Part shown: piece after piece, positions 31,363-43,839 of the stretch
Layout: each line of letters starts with the position of its first letter
Position numbering within the stretch: the stretch's first letter is position 1
Assembly: GCA_003586115.2 (NCBI GenBank)
Contig: QVOM02000021.1
Span: forward strand, 14,452,185 to 14,516,184
Source: Salvator merianae
Lineage: Eukaryota > Chordata > Lepidosauria > Squamata > Teiidae
Length of the DNA: 64,000 nt
Reading direction: 5' to 3'
Notes under the pieces: generated by a model
What the model was told of the DNA's origin: nothing
Database searches by the model: none
What the model saw: only the letters and a program-made list of their open reading frames with translations
Program-made: the position numbers and the translations under genes

Positions 31363-31814
31363 CTTGAGATGGAGATAGACATACCAACTAGCTACCTCTA
31401 AAAATACACAAGTAAAACAAAGACAAGAAGATTTAAGTTTGTAAGTTCTCTTTCAGATGAAAATTCTGCAGATTTCACAGGTGCACATAGATCTATTGCC
31501 TTCTCCTCCCACTTGGCTTCTTGATAGCATCACCTTCAATGTAGAAGCTGAACAGTACAGAAGGAGAGCAGAGACAGCTTGCAAATTGAGTCTTATGAGG
31601 GGATGGGGTGGCAGCCTTGGTTTCACTTGCATGAACCACATTTTGGTGTGAAATGGATCAGAAAGTAGTTCAGGCAGGAAGCTTCTAACCTGTGTCTTGT
31701 CCTGCCTGAAGGTGTGCCTGGAAGAAGAAGAACATAGGTAGACTTGGCAGAAGTGCAGGTTATTAATGTAGAAAATGAAAATACTGTCCATTTACTCTGG
31801 CATGGACTTGGTCT

Positions 31815-32130
31815 AATATAGAATCATTTTTGTTGTTTAGTCATATCTAACTTTTTGGGGCCCAGTGGACCACAGCATGCCGGACCCATCTGTCTTCCAT
31901 TGTTTTCCAGAGTCTGCTGAAGCTCAGGCTTGCTGCCCCCAAAGCACTATCTAACCATCTCATCTTCTGTCATCCCCTTCTCCTTTTGCCTTCAATCCTT
32001 CCCAGCCTCAGAGTATTTTCTAGTCAATCTTGTCTTCCAGTAAATCAAATATTCTGGCAGTCGTATCTTCTGCAGGTGGATATTGTAGTTATATCCAAAA
32101 GCTTTAGTTTCAAAGCAGAACTGTGGAATA
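31815..32130 (-). repeat. BovB (RTE) LINE 3' fragment, antisense
   Basis: CCCAGTGGACCACAGCATGC, ACCATCTCATCTTCTGTC, CTTTTGCCTTCAATCCTTCC and CAGTCGTATCTTCTGC follow the antisense BovB 3' order also seen at 9871-10335. TTGTTGTTTAGTCATATCTAAC marks the 3' tail side. Confidence 0.75.
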
Positions 32131-32699
32131 TGGCTTTTCAGCCCTCATACTATAGCAAGTGAGATGAAAACTGGCCATGGAAGGTTCCGTTATTCCAAAA
32201 CATCTTCTACTAGTATAGGTGTTCCTTTGAGCAGCTCTTTAGCATCTATGGAGCGAGTGAACATAACATCTGGTGGTTCAGTTTAAATATGTTCCTAGTG
32301 CAACATTCTGCCCTCACAGTGACCATCCAGATGCTTTTGTAAAACCCCCAGCATGGGTACAGTAAGGACTTGTGTCCAAGCACAAGTATCCTCCGATCCA
32401 CGTACTACAGCGTTTCCTAATGACCAGGAATATAGTGGAGAGAAAAATGCCAGAGTGATATATTATTGCTCTGGCAAGTGAGTCAAGTGCTAATAAGATT
32501 TTAGGTTGTTTTCTTTCATGGGGTTTCTACTTCACATACCAATATAAATGATAGTCTTTCTTTGCAAGTTTCTTTGCATTTCTAATTAAAAGTTGGCTGG
32601 AGATATTTCACTAAAGCTCAGTACGCTCTGCAGGCAGGATCCGTGCAGCCCACAAGTTTCAGCAAAGCTTAATCTGAGAAGGTTACGCATGGTGCAGCT

Positions 32700-32790
32700 T
32701 TTTCGGAAGATTAGCCATTTTGGCTGGGGTTGATGGGAGTTGCTGGAAACATCTAGAGGTCACTAAGTTGGCCAGGGCAGCCTAGTTTGT
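32700..32790. repeat. hAT-like element scrap
   Basis: GGGGTTGATGGGAGTTGCTGG and ACATCTAGAGG resemble the right arm of the palindromes at 15087 and 50009. Confidence 0.4.
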
Positions 32791-32999
32791 GAAGCCAATC
32801 TCGCCGGCAGGGAAAATTTGCCACTTTAGCTTTGTAGAAAGTTGTGGGGTAATAGTTTCTGCCCAGGGTCCCAATTTACCTGAGGTCTTGAATGCCAGTA
32901 TTTTGGGTGGTATACCACAAATGACTAGGGGGAAGAAAACCGTCAAAAAACAATACTTGACATAGCCAAACAACTGTGAAGAAGTGAGATCTACTCATC

Positions 33000-33720
33000 T
33001 TAGTCCTCCAGCCCGTGGTTTAGTTTGTGTTTCCTTTTGCCACATTATTTCTCCAAAACAATCCTAGATTGACCCTTTTAAAATCCATACTGGACATTCT
33101 TCCCTAGTGATGGTCAGCAGCCAATCATGAGCCGCCTTGTTAGCCAACCTTCTTCCCTGTTGCTGTGATAACACCTCTGAGCAGATGAATGACAGCCTGT
33201 TTATTCTAAACGTTCCCTTCACCGCATGCCCTCCCCCTCAACAAGCTTGACTTTCATCTGCAAGGGATTTATGGAATTTATGACTTGGTTCGTTTGATGT
33301 GGCAGAGTTCCACATGTGAGTGATGGCGAGCTGGAGAGCACACCAGGAGTTCATGCCAAGAATAATTGGCTTCTGCATTGTGGAACAGCTCAAATATTGT
33401 GAACATTGCAGTATGTAATTTGGGTGTGCGTATTGCCTGTAGTTCAAAGCATTTGACTAACCCGCAGTGGCACACGGAGTTTCCTGTTGGCTGGCTTTGG
33501 GTATGTTTATAAAGCAAGCTAAAAGCCATGCTAGAAAGACTTCCAGTCAGGCCCCCGGGGTTCTTCAAATCCAGGAAAATTAACAAGAGTTCTCCTGGTT
33601 TCCTAGGCAAATCTTCTAAATTGATCTGCTCTTCTGATACCCTTGTTTTGTCATTGCTGAAGAAAAAAAGAGTGAAAAAACAAACAAACCATCAACACAC
33701 CAGGATTAATAAAAGGATTT
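33000..33720. other. Repeat-poor block, candidate conserved noncoding DNA
   Basis: No repeat motif is recognisable across about 700 bp. TGACAG (near 33191, a TALE homeodomain-type core) is present. ORFs on the minus strand (33238-33610) have no motif. Conservation cannot be judged from one sequence. Confidence 0.3.
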
Positions 33721-34740
33721 AGGGACTAAGCAGGGAATGTATGCAACAGGAAATTCACTATTGAGATAAACAAAGCATTCATTAGGCATGTGCATATTTC
33801 CAAACCTTACCACATGTGAGTCCCTTTTGAAAGGAGATGTACTGTATATGTTAACCAGAGAGTACCACAGCTGCATCCCCTAGTCCTTTTGTACAGTTGA
33901 CATAAAAGGTGAGCAGAATTTTATCCCTCTTCTTTATTATCAGACACCATAGATACCTGCTAACAACAGTCACTTAACTGCAGCTCCAAGAATAAAAGAT
34001 TACCTATTTGCCTAAGATTTAGATGTGCTTTTTATATGGTCATTCCCACCTTTAGAAATAAGAAGTAGAATTTAAACAGAAGTGCAGGGCAGATCACTAT
34101 GCTGAGAAAGACTGTGACCAAGTGATTTTTATGTGCTTGCTGACTGCTTTCCAGATGCTAAGTGTAGAATGGCATCTTCTTCCTCAGGGTCCCTTTTCTT
34201 TGAAGGCTTCATGTTAGTAGAGTGTTTTAGTTCCCTCAGTGGCTGCATCCAGATGCCTGAATAAGGCCACTTGGTAAGGGATCCTGGGGCATAGTGACTA
34301 TACATTGCCCCCCCCCCCCATTAAGTCCACAGCCAGTTCTTGGAACAAGCCCTACAGGTAATTCCCAAAGAGCACCCTGAGGGAACTTTCCACATTCAGA
34401 TGCTCCTTCCATCTAGAGGGACAACAATGGTAAGGGCAACTTTCCGTAGCCATTTTCCAGCCAGCATAGTTAAGAGCTGAACATTAAATGGTTGACTTCC
34501 ACAGCAATTTCCTGTCTGGTCCTTAATCACCCTGGGTGGAAGCTTAAGAGGCTGTGGATCCAAAGCACGGAATGGTGGGAGAAACTGGCCCTGCACACAC
34601 TGCACTTCACATTCTAATGAGAAGTTCACTGGATCCTGCTGCACAGGCAGCCCTTTTCTGGGTTATGAATTCTCACCAGTGTGACTGAATAACCCATGAG
34701 GAACAGTGGTCCCACACTATTTGGAGAAGAAGTTCAAAGA
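33721..34740. other. No gene recognised; C homopolymer and possible DNA-element end
   Basis: GTGGCTGCATCCAGATGCC (about 34240) resembles the start of the elements at 50826 and 58027. A run of about 11 C lies near 34309-34319. Boundaries of any element could not be fixed. Confidence 0.35.
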
Positions 34741-34749
34741 TGCCTGTTT

Positions 34750-35235
34750 TACAAGAGGTGCCTCAGGCTGTTTTTGCGAGGTGCACATTGATACATGCCA
34801 TGCAAGGCTGGTCTTGGCCTGGACCCAGCAATCTGGGCCAAGATCAGAGAGATGACTGGCGTCCTGCGCCAAGGGTTGTCCACATTACAGCAGCCCTTTC
34901 TGGCCCAACAGCTGGGGCTGTTTTGGCTGCCAGGTTCCACTTGCTAAGTAGACCAGACTAGTTGCCCACACTGCTGGATCAGTCTACCTGCAGGAGCATG
35001 TGGAAGACCACTTTGAAACAGTGTCCTCTTGGAGCAGACTCTGGTGCCATTTTTTCACCAGTGTCCAACACTTGGTTCCCTGTGGAAACCATATTGGCAC
35101 AAGAGACGCAGCAAACCAGCAAACCAGCCTGCAAGGTGGATGTGAAGTTCCATGGGGACTGGTGGTCTGGCCCAGCCATCCAGTGCAGATCCTGCCTCAC
35201 ATGCCTATGCGGCCATATAGCTCACATGGCCATTT
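34750..35235. mobile_element. Probable non-autonomous DNA element (family B)
   Basis: GATCAGTCTACCTGCAGGAG and AGACCACTTTGAAACAGTG have counterparts at 52080-52225 (GACCAGTCTACCAGAAGG and AGACCACTTTGAAGCAGTC). The block also has internal complementary stretches. Open frames on both strands are by-products. The ends are not defined. Confidence 0.45.
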
Positions 35236-35584
35236 GGTGAGTCGAAAATTCCCATCCATAGGGTGTCATTAGCACCAAAGGAAACAGCGAAAGTAATCAC
35301 ACACACCCCCAAAGAAAAACTGTTGGGAGCCTTTTATCTCACATATCTGGCAGGGAGGAATTGGGGCAGAAGCTGTTTCACCTACCCCCCCCCCACCTCT
35401 GGTTTTGTCTGATTCTTTCTGATGAAAGCAATAAACAAAGTGGGGAGATGGCAGGTGGAAAATGAGTCACTTCCTCCCCACCCTGTTCCTGCTGTGTTTA
35501 GAAGGTGAGCATTGGCTCCAAATAAATGCTGGAAATGGTGGTGTTTCAGAAGAAATCGCACCACTTCATTGGAAATGCTTCTTT

Positions 35585-35725
35585 AGAGCAGCAGTGGCTC
35601 ATCTATGGCCTACCGTCTGTTGCTAACTTCCTGCTTCCATCATTACTGCAACTGACCCAACTGTCCAGGGAGCTGTATTTCAGCAACATCTTGAGTGTTA
35701 TAGTTTCCAGCCCCCACCCCAACTG
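35585..35725. repeat. Possible hAT-like scrap
   Basis: GCAGCAGTGGCTCATCTATGG and TCAGCAACATCTTGAGTG are reminiscent of hAT-derived sequence. No matching second end was found. Confidence 0.3.
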
Positions 35726-35818
35726 CTTTAAACAAAGGACACCTCAAATAGAGCTGTGTCGATGACCTTCTTAGGAAGTCACTGAATGCATTGATTTCCC
35801 TGCTGGCTTTGTTTGCAG

Positions 35819-35993
35819 GTTCAAGAGCTAATGCTTTTACTTCAAGAATCATGGGTGTTGACTCTCTTACCCCCACTGTACTATCTACCAGGAATATGAG
35901 CCTTCAGAGTACAACTGGAAGCGGGGGTTTTGTGCACCCAGTCCATTTCCTGGTGTGCATTGCTCCGGTAACCAATTTGGGTGGACAGAGCTG
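35819..35993 (+). other. Splice-like acceptor followed by short open frame
   Basis: GATTTCCCTGCTGGCTTTGTTTGCAG is a good plus-strand acceptor consensus at 35793-35818. The following block is open in one frame to a TGA near 35991 (peptide includes GVDSLTPTVLSTRN). The peptide is not recognised. No partner exon can be joined, so this is only a lead. Confidence 0.2.
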
Positions 35994-35999
35994 AGGTTG

Positions 36000-38560
36000 T
36001 CAGGTGCATCACCTCCTTCATCTTACAGCCCTAGGCTGCATGCTCTGCTTCCTATCTCTCCCATACTGCCTAACAGATGACATGACATGAGCTGAGGCAA
36101 AGATAGGGATGCGAGCAGTACAGCAACTAGGGGATGGTCATAACATGTAGAAGGACCCAGGTGCAGTTCCTGGCATCTCCAGGTAGAGCTGAGATACTCT
36201 CCTTCCTGAAGAGATTCTGTAAGCAGGTACAGTCAATACCATGCAAGTTGGAACAATGAGGTAACTTAAAATAGAGAATGACCCTGTGTGGCATAACAAG
36301 CATGCAGAAAGATCTGACAGGTGGTCTCATGGGGACTTGGGCCAACAGATAGACCCAGTATCTGTTGCTACACTGCTGGGTCATTTCTCCTTTGTCCTGG
36401 TCTTAGGGAAGTCTAGAACTTCCCACACTTGGCTAAGAAAAGCCAGTGTTCTCTCCACTATGCCATTACAGGCTGTTGTTTTTGAGGTCCATACCAGTTA
36501 CATATCACTACAGGGTTCCAGTAGCCTTCTTACCTACTTTTGACAGGCAAATATTGTCTTTAGCATCTGTCTCTTGGGGAAGCAGTTTTATTTGGGAGGC
36601 TTTGCTCTTTCTTCTGCGGGATCTTCTACTGTGAAAAGCTGCTCTGGCTCCTGTATACTGTGAATGTGGATTTTTAAATCAAAATCTGAGAAAACTAGGT
36701 TTCTTCCAACTCTGCTGACTGGTCTTTTTTGTTATTCTGCACTAATCAAATGGACTTTGCTGAGAAAACTATGGTCACAGCAGTGCCCTATCACTATCTG
36801 TATAAAGAAAATCACATATAACAAAGCAACACATCTAAAAAGAAGTGTGAATAAAATCCTAACCATCTATTTCCAAGCCAGTTTTTACTAGCCCGATGCC
36901 CGATGTTTTAGACCACAGCTTCCATTCTACAGCCAATTTGGTGTTATTGTCTACGGCAGATGGGACCTGCAACCAAAAATATCTAAAGGTGGTTTGTTCG
37001 GTTTTTTGTCGTGTTGCAAGATATCAAGGGCTATTCTGTAAGCCTGAAGGGCAACTTGAAAGTGTGACCATGACACTTCTTTTCTTCTTCTGTTAACTTG
37101 TGTAGATATACCTAAGAATTTGGCTGCAGTTGGACAAATTGCTAAAACCATAATTTAGTTTGCGTTTTCATTCTCAGTGAGCCTTGGGCTTATAAACTCT
37201 GCCACTTCTCTTGCACAACTGTGAGGAAATCAGAAAGTTCCATCTTCAGCTAACCAGATTTGCTCATCTTTGCCCAAACCAAGAACTAGGTTAAGTGTTT
37301 ATTATGGTTTCAGAGAATGAGCAAGCATCACAGAGTATGAAATTACAATTTCCAGAGAGGTAGACTTTTGAGCCTTTTGCAGGAAAAACGAGAGTCCTGT
37401 GGCACCTTAAAGATTAACAAATTGATTATGGCTTAAGTCTTTGCAGGGCACAGTGTTATCCTGAGAAGTGTTTTTCTGTGTGTCTGTGTTCCACCAACAG
37501 TAATAATTACATTACCAGTGGCTGGATCTGTATGCATGCATATGAGTGCATGAGCAGACAGAAATAGGCACAACACACACACTCTAGTTGTGTTAATAGC
37601 AAAGTAATGCTGGCATTATTGTAAAAGAGACTGCGCTCTACATGGATTGAGACATACTGAGAATCTGCCAACACAGCTGCATAGGTGTGGTGGCGGCAGG
37701 GACAACACAAACCCTGAGGTTTGTGCAAATGATGCTAAACTATAGCTGAACAGTGTGTACCAACGAAGGCTGTGTCTCACAGGCCTCACATGGGAATAAC
37801 TCGCACCTCCATCAGTAAGCATGTCAGAATAGTCAGTTTCCTTCAAAGCCAAATGATTTGTGACATGGTAACTGCAGATAGCTAAAAGCTTCAACTGGGT
37901 ACCAATGCCAGAATAGCAATACCAAACAATAAGTCTGTCTGCTCTCTAAAACCTAGTCTAAATCCAACACAACTTATTTTTAAAAAAATCACAAAGGCTA
38001 CAGGCCTAATTCAGTTTCGTGGGCTCATTTCCAACATGCAAGCTAGCTCATAAGGCCATCTTGGCCAGTGCCACACCATACCATATACCCTGCAGCCTGA
38101 ATTCACTTTCTCATTCATGCATGTTTCAATTCTAGATTGGCTATGTATGTATAATCCGGTATGGGAAGATCTGCATGGCCCAAAAGCAACACCATGAATC
38201 CATTGAACTACCATTCCACCACAGAGGGGCAGAATGCATCATCAAAGTCACTTTCTGTGCAGAGCAGGAAAAACCACTCTGATGGTGCTTTCTGTTGTCG
38301 TCCCTCCCAGGCATCCTGCACACTTATCTGAAACACTCCCTTTCCAGCTCTCTGGCCAACTTTCCTTTGAAAGTTCTAGAAAATGACTGATTTCTGGGGC
38401 CACTTCCTGCACTTTCAGAAATAGGGACAGGTGATGTTAACACTGCTGGGAGCTGTGTGTGCCTCCAGGACTGACCTTCAAGTGGCAGAATCTGCCTTTG
38501 TGCAGATCCCACCTTTGAATGCTGAGATTTTTTTTATATGTAGGGAATAAAACTGGAGCC
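36000..38560. other. No gene recognised; one dispersed-repeat scrap
   Basis: GAGAGTCCTGTGGCACCTTAAAG-like sequence near 37390-37440 belongs to the same dispersed repeat type as 13640. The rest has no recognisable repeat or splice-bounded exon. The many short overlapping ORFs on both strands look like chance. Confidence 0.4.
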
Positions 38561-38568
38561 TTAACAGT

Positions 38569-39103
38569 GGGCTTTTCTGTACTTACCTGGTACAGATCTA
38601 TAGTACCGAGTCTGGAACTAGAGATTAGTCTCAAGGCTGGGACAGATCTCTCTGGGCCGGAATAACGTCATCCACATGGCAATTGGGCGTTCCAGCCCAG
38701 CTTCTATGCCAGTCCCAAGGCTCGCACGAGCTTCAGAGTCTGCCGGTATGAGCTCCAAAGGCCAGGAATGAATATTCCTGGCCTCAGAGTCTCTGGGGGA
38801 CCCATTCTGTTGGCACAATAAGGTGCCCTACAATAAGGTCTCCCTGTAACTGGAACAGAGGTCTGCACCTTCTACACACCTCCAGTGTTCAGGACTGGGC
38901 TGAGCTGGTACACTGGTAGATCTTGATATTGAGGTCTACCGGTTATCCAGATCAAGGGCCCCTTGATCTAGATTACGTTCCGTCCTATCAGACAGAGCAT
39001 ACCAGCGGTGGGTGGGGTCTCCTTGTATTCCACACTAATGTCTCGAAGGGAGGTCCTTAGTGCACTTGCCGGTAACGAAATACCAGCAAGTGCAGAAAGA
39101 CCC
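38569..39103. mobile_element. Non-autonomous DNA transposon (family A), 535 bp, with 3-bp target duplication AGT
   Basis: It runs from GGGCTTTTCTGTACTTACC to GCAAGTGCAGAAAGACCC, flanked by AGT at 38566-38568 and 39104-39106. Internal motifs (CCAGGAATGAATATTCCTGG, TACACTGGTAGATC) recall 26105-26560. It encodes no transposase. Confidence 0.75.
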
Positions 39104-39493
39104 AGTGTCACACTTACCCTTAGCTTTGTCTGTTCTGATCCCTGGAATTGCTTCATTTTTGCTGCCTTCCTCTCCATCCTAGCAGCCACTATTCACCATT
39201 GCATATTGCCCTGAACACCTTTCAGACTTAGCAAGCATAAACAGTTACAGAATGCAGAAGATGCCAAGGTGGGCAGAGGCCTGCATAAAGCCATAAAAGT
39301 AGCACCTGCGCAGCAGCCACAGTTAACCAGGAGCAGCTCAAAACAACCCACTGCCATCTGAGAAGTGAGATTGCCAAGAAGTAGATTAGCTATGCTCAGA
39401 AAGCAAGTCCTTTTCTTCTCAAAGCATGGTTATTGCTTAGCACTGACTAGCCGGCTCTTCTATCATAAGTACATAAGGAATACTCCCCTGGAA

Positions 39494-39718
39494 TGAACAT
39501 AAGACCATAAGAGGAGTCTTACTGGATCAGGCCACGGCCCATCTAGTCCAGCATTCTGTGTCACACAGTAGCCCACCAACTGCTTGTAGGCATTCTCAAG
39601 CAGAAGATAAAGGCAAAACCTTCACCTGCTCTTGACTCCCCGCAAATGGTTTTACAGACATCCTGCCTGTCTTTCCAACCTGGAGGCAGTACCCATGGAC
39701 CCATGGCACCTCTAGTTC
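39494..39718 (-). repeat. CR1-like LINE 3' end, antisense
   Basis: ACATAAGACCATAAGAGG marks the 3' terminus, then GGATCAGGCCACGGCCCATC, TAGTCCAGCATTCTG and GGCATTCTCAAGCAGAAG follow. It is the reverse of the pattern at 43490-43834. Confidence 0.75.
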
Positions 39719-39800
39719 AGCAGTCTGTTCTCACAGTGGCCAACCAGCTAGGCAGAGAAACCCAGCAGTAGGACATAAGCACATAACATGACCTGATCAC
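39719..39800 (-). repeat. Second CR1-like LINE fragment, antisense
   Basis: TCTAGTTCAGCAGTCTGTTC, TCACAGTGGCCAACCAGC and GGACATAAGCACATAAC continue with another CR1-like 3' UTR directly after the first copy. Confidence 0.55.
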
Positions 39801-39819
39801 AGGCTCCCAGCAGCTGGAA

Positions 39820-41995
39820 AATCATACTGCCGAGCCAGTAGGGTTGCTGTATAGAATCCAGGTCATGGTTTCTACAGCTTTAATAGTCACGTAGAAGAGG
39901 GGACTGTGGAAAGTATAGCTTTTAATGCAGTCACTGCCTGCTGCTGAAATGCCCTCTTCTGTGCGGCTATTAAAGATACATCAACCCTTACCAGATTTCC
40001 ATATGGCAACTGCAACCCTACAGGGCTTCACTGTCACACACATACAGCATAGGGAGTGGGAGCCACACTTAGGAAGGGGAAATGAAGCCATAGAAGTAGC
40101 TCGATGAAAACTGAATCAACTCTGTAGCTACAGAGGCTGGCTGATTGCTGTTTTTGTGGGAGCAGGAAACCAACCAGAGGGGACAGACAGCGTGAAGCAT
40201 CAAGGGGGTTGTCACGATGGGGTGTTTGGAACAGTGAATAAGAGCACTCCTCTGCAAATATTTTTTTTGCTTTTTGCTTTTGCAGATCCCACTTGTATTA
40301 CATAATATCCTACAGTACGGAGGGTTTTCCATGTTGCTGGGATGTGGAAAGTGGTGATAAAATAAATGTTTTGCTGTTTGTAGCCAAGGTTACCACCACA
40401 TGGGAACAGTAGATAGAGAGTGGTTTGAAATGATATCAGACAAGATACTTCGCCAAAGCTGAATCATTGCTAATAAGCTGCCAAAAATAATGAGAAAACA
40501 GAAGATGTTGTATGAAGCCACAATGGCCTACTAGACCAACACTTGGAAAAGGCACTGTATTAAGTCTTGGTCTGTGCATTTCTTTTTTCTTTTTTTCACT
40601 TAGCAAGTATATTTGAGGATCAAAAAAGGGGGGGGAAAGAGGGGGGGGATGAATAGTAACATTTAAGCCCTCTGGAAGCAAGTTTTCAATTTCAAATGAA
40701 CTTCTGGGTCAGCAAACCAGAGGTTCCAGTCTTAAGAAGTTCTTGTGCACAGAGCTGGATTTACATTCTAATTAGTTCTTTTTTAGGTTTCCAGAAATTT
40801 ATGGTGCCATCCTATATGTGTCTATTCAGCAGTAATTTATAGGAGTATAGCCGTAATTTTTTTGTGGGACCAAAGTGCCAATAGAGCCCAATAGGTGTGT
40901 TATAGCTGAACTGTATGTTGCAAAGAATACAAGTGTTCAGTAGTCTGTGAATAAAGGTGACCTTAAGTACTGCCATCACGACACTGCCTGTCTGCCAACC
41001 CCCTGATCTGTATTATTGCCTGTAGATAAATGCACAACATGGCAATATTAGGCCACATAGTACATTTGTAGTATGTAACAAGAGTGAAGAAGTCTGCCAC
41101 GTGCAAACGATTTGCTTCTGCAGCCCTGGATTTCCCACAAGGCGTAATTCCATCCTGTTAAGACAAGTAATCCATGCATAGGAAAGCCATCGTCTTTCAC
41201 TCTGAGAGACAATAAAATTAACTTTCCTTTTTTTTTTTTTAGACAGACTTTTCAGTGTAATTGTTCTCATAATGAGTCACTCATCAATTAACTTTCTACA
41301 TCCATATGAATAATAGCTCATTTGTACAGACCAGGAGTGGACAAAAACCGTTCTAATCCTGGTTGATGAGATTTTGAAATGTTATTGCCTAATCCCATAT
41401 GCAGTTGGAGCAAAGTCCAGGCAAGAAAACCTGATCAGGACCAAGAGCGTGACCTAAAGGAAGATGACAGCAGATTTTGTTTACACTAAGCATCTCTGAG
41501 TCTAGTCAGTGTCCTTATGATGGGAAACTACCTAGAAGACTTAGGTACCTATGGTGCTTCTTAGAATTCCATCATAAATGATTGAATATAGATGTGCATG
41601 TCCAGGAGTGCAAGGGATTATGATTTTTAAAAAATCCCATTGAACTCTGAAATCCACTTGCAGGTTAATGAGATCATATTTTTATAAAGTTTGGTAAGAT
41701 TAAAAAGGTTTACTGGGAAGCAACACAGTTCAAAAATCCCAACAGGCTCTGGGATTCTTGATAATTAGAACAACTTCCAAAACTGGAACCAAGTAGACTG
41801 GGGAGGAAGGGGGGTAAGTATATGTCATGTCTGAAAAAGGGGCCTCCTGAGATCAAGGAAAAGAAGTTGGCTCCACGACCCAGCCCATCCATCACAAGAT
41901 TTTTCTTCTGTCTGAATCTCAAGCATCAACTAGAGCACTTGCCACGCATTTCATGCCCCATTATATCCCACTAAGTGCTTATTGGCTACCAAAAT
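39820..41995. other. No gene recognised
   Basis: T-rich and G-rich homopolymer tracts occur near 40260, 40585, 40627-40648 and 41228. No exon or clear repeat was identified. Confidence 0.4.
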
Positions 41996-41997
41996 TG

Positions 41998-42200
41998 ATG
42001 CCTAGGCACCATTTCTAGGTTGGAGAGACAGGCAAGATGCCTCTAAAGGCCATTTTCAGAGAGAGAAGAGCAGGTAAAGGTTTTGCCTTTTTATTCTGAT
42101 TGAGGATGCCCAGAAGCAATTGGTGGGCCATTGTGTGAGACTAGATGTGTGCTGGACTAGATAACTGTGGCCTGACCCAGCAGGGCTCCTCTTATAACCA
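41998..42200 (+). repeat. CR1-like LINE 3' UTR, sense
   Basis: GGCAAGATGCCTCTAAAGGC, GATGCCCAGAAGCAATTGG, GGCCTGACCCAGCAGGGC and CTCCTCTTATAACC follow the CR1-like 3' UTR order. Confidence 0.7.
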
Positions 42201-42317
42201 TGGATGGAAAACAGTGCAAGAAAGACATAAGCCAGAGGAGAGGGGGGGAAAATAACCAAGCCAGCAAGCAAGATTTAAAGAGGGAACTAAAAGGGATAGA
42301 GGGCAGGAGGAATGGGA

Positions 42318-42737
42318 GGGTCTATTCACACCTATCTTCTAGTGAATGATTGGAAACTCACTGCTGTGATGTCCCAGAGCACTCACAGCTGCTCCTGGAC
42401 GTTGCTAGCTGTTAACAATTAAATTGCTGTCCACAGCTTGACTAGGAGCAGCTAATGATCTCCTGATCAGCAACCTGCAATGCTGCAAGTGGACGTGGTG
42501 GAGCGTCTGCAGCTGTGCAGTCGTGTGCTGTATCCCAATCACCATGGCAACATCCAACTGTGCACTGGATGTTGCCACGGTTGTTACCATGGTGGGCCAT
42601 ACACACTTCAAGTATTGGTGGTCTGGTTTGTGCCTTTACCAGCCCTTGGAATGTGAATGGCCGCCTCCAAACCTGATCCTTACCCGATTGTTATGGTATT
42701 GCTAAACCATAACAGGCCGTTAGGTGCAAACAGACCC
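42318..42737. mobile_element. Non-autonomous DNA element, 420 bp
   Basis: The ends GGGTCTATTCACACCTA and TAGGTGCAAACAGACCC form 17-bp inverted repeats with three mismatches. Complementary internal stretches (CACCATGGCAACATCC against GGATGTTGCCACGG) add a foldback core. No target duplication was found. Confidence 0.65.
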
Positions 42738-43071
42738 AAAGTTAGGTGGGAAGGGAACTAATGGGAGCTAAATCCATTAAAACAGAGTTTAGGTTAGCTG
42801 CCCAGATGTAAAACTGATGAACAAAATGTCTCTAGTGAAAATTACAAAATGAGTATATAAATACAAATGCATATGCATACCAGAGGAAAGTGTGATTGAT
42901 TCAGTACCATGATTATGTGTATATATTTTTGGGACTTAGCTGCAGTTATGGAAGACCAAAGAAAAGGTACTCTGTAGATGGCTAGCAGTATTTACATTTT
43001 TTTACATATAAAAGTTTTTTCTCTATTGAAGCATCATCTATCCAAGCTATTCTATTTTTGCAATGATTTTA

Positions 43072-43165
43072 GGCAATTCTGCACTGGCTGGTATATGCTA
43101 GTGTGGTCTAAGAGGGGCTCTTAGTATGCTTCTTGGTCCAGTATACCGGCCAGTGCAAAACTGCC
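43072..43165. mobile_element. Small palindromic MITE, 94 bp, with TTTA target duplication
   Basis: It starts GGCAATTCTGCACTGGCTGG and ends CCGGCCAGTGCAAAACTGCC as inverted repeats; the arms continue inward (GTATATGCTAG, AGTATACCGG). TTTA flanks it at 43068-43071 and 43166-43169. If the true duplication is TTA this fits the preference of PIF/Harbinger elements, which is inference. Confidence 0.7.
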
Positions 43166-43365
43166 TTTAACTATCAGCCCCTCATTCCCTCTGTTTTCCC
43201 TATCCTTGTAACATTGCAAAGCTATGCACATTGTCCCTGGAGTACATGGCATTAAGCTCCCTATAAGTTTCTCCTGAGTAGGTACATAGTATTGTACTAT
43301 TAATACCATTGTTAAGGTCCCACAAGTTCCATACGCGTCCTCTCCTGTAAGACTTCGGCTCACAA

Positions 43366-43495
43366 TGGCTGCATCACACACATGAAAAAAGCAGCTCAAA
43401 ATTGGCTTGGAAGTGGTAGCATGCAGACACTAGTGTTCCCATTCCACATTAAAGGCCTTTGGAAGTGCTTTCTCTGGCCTTTAGTGTAGACAGAG
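43366..43495. mobile_element. MITE fragment related to 50826-51015
   Basis: GGCTGCATCACACACATG, AAAGCAGCTCAAAATTGGC, GCATGCAGACACTAGTG and CCACATTAAAGGCC share order and sequence with the element at 50826. The right end is lost. Confidence 0.5.
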
Positions 43496-43834
43496 GATCA
43501 TCAGTCTGTGGAATTTTCTTCCAGAAGATGTAGTGAGAGCAACCAGTCTGGGTAGCTTTAAGAAAAGGTTATAGAAATTCATGGAGGATGGATGTATCAA
43601 TGGCTACTAGAATAGACACCTAGATACCGTCACCAGATTGGAGAGGCAGACAGGATACCTCTAAAGGCCATTTGTAGGGAGTCAAGAGCAGGTGAAAGTT
43701 TTGCCTTTGTCTTCTGCTTGAGAATGCTTAGAAGCGGTTGGTGATGATTGTTGTGAGTCAGGATGTTGGACTAGATAGGTTGTGTCCTTATCCAGAAGGG
43801 CTCCCCTTATGTTTTTATGTTGCGATGTTCTTAT
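43490..43834 (+). repeat. CR1-like LINE 3' end, sense
   Basis: CAGTCTGTGGAATTTTCTTCC is the degraded C-terminal coding part. GGACGATGG-type coding follows as GGAGGATGGATGTATCAATGG, then CAGACAGGATACCTCTAAAG, GGATGTTGGACTAGATAGG and the tail TGTTTTTATGTTGCGATGTTCTTAT. Confidence 0.75.
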
Positions 43835-43839
43835 CCTTC

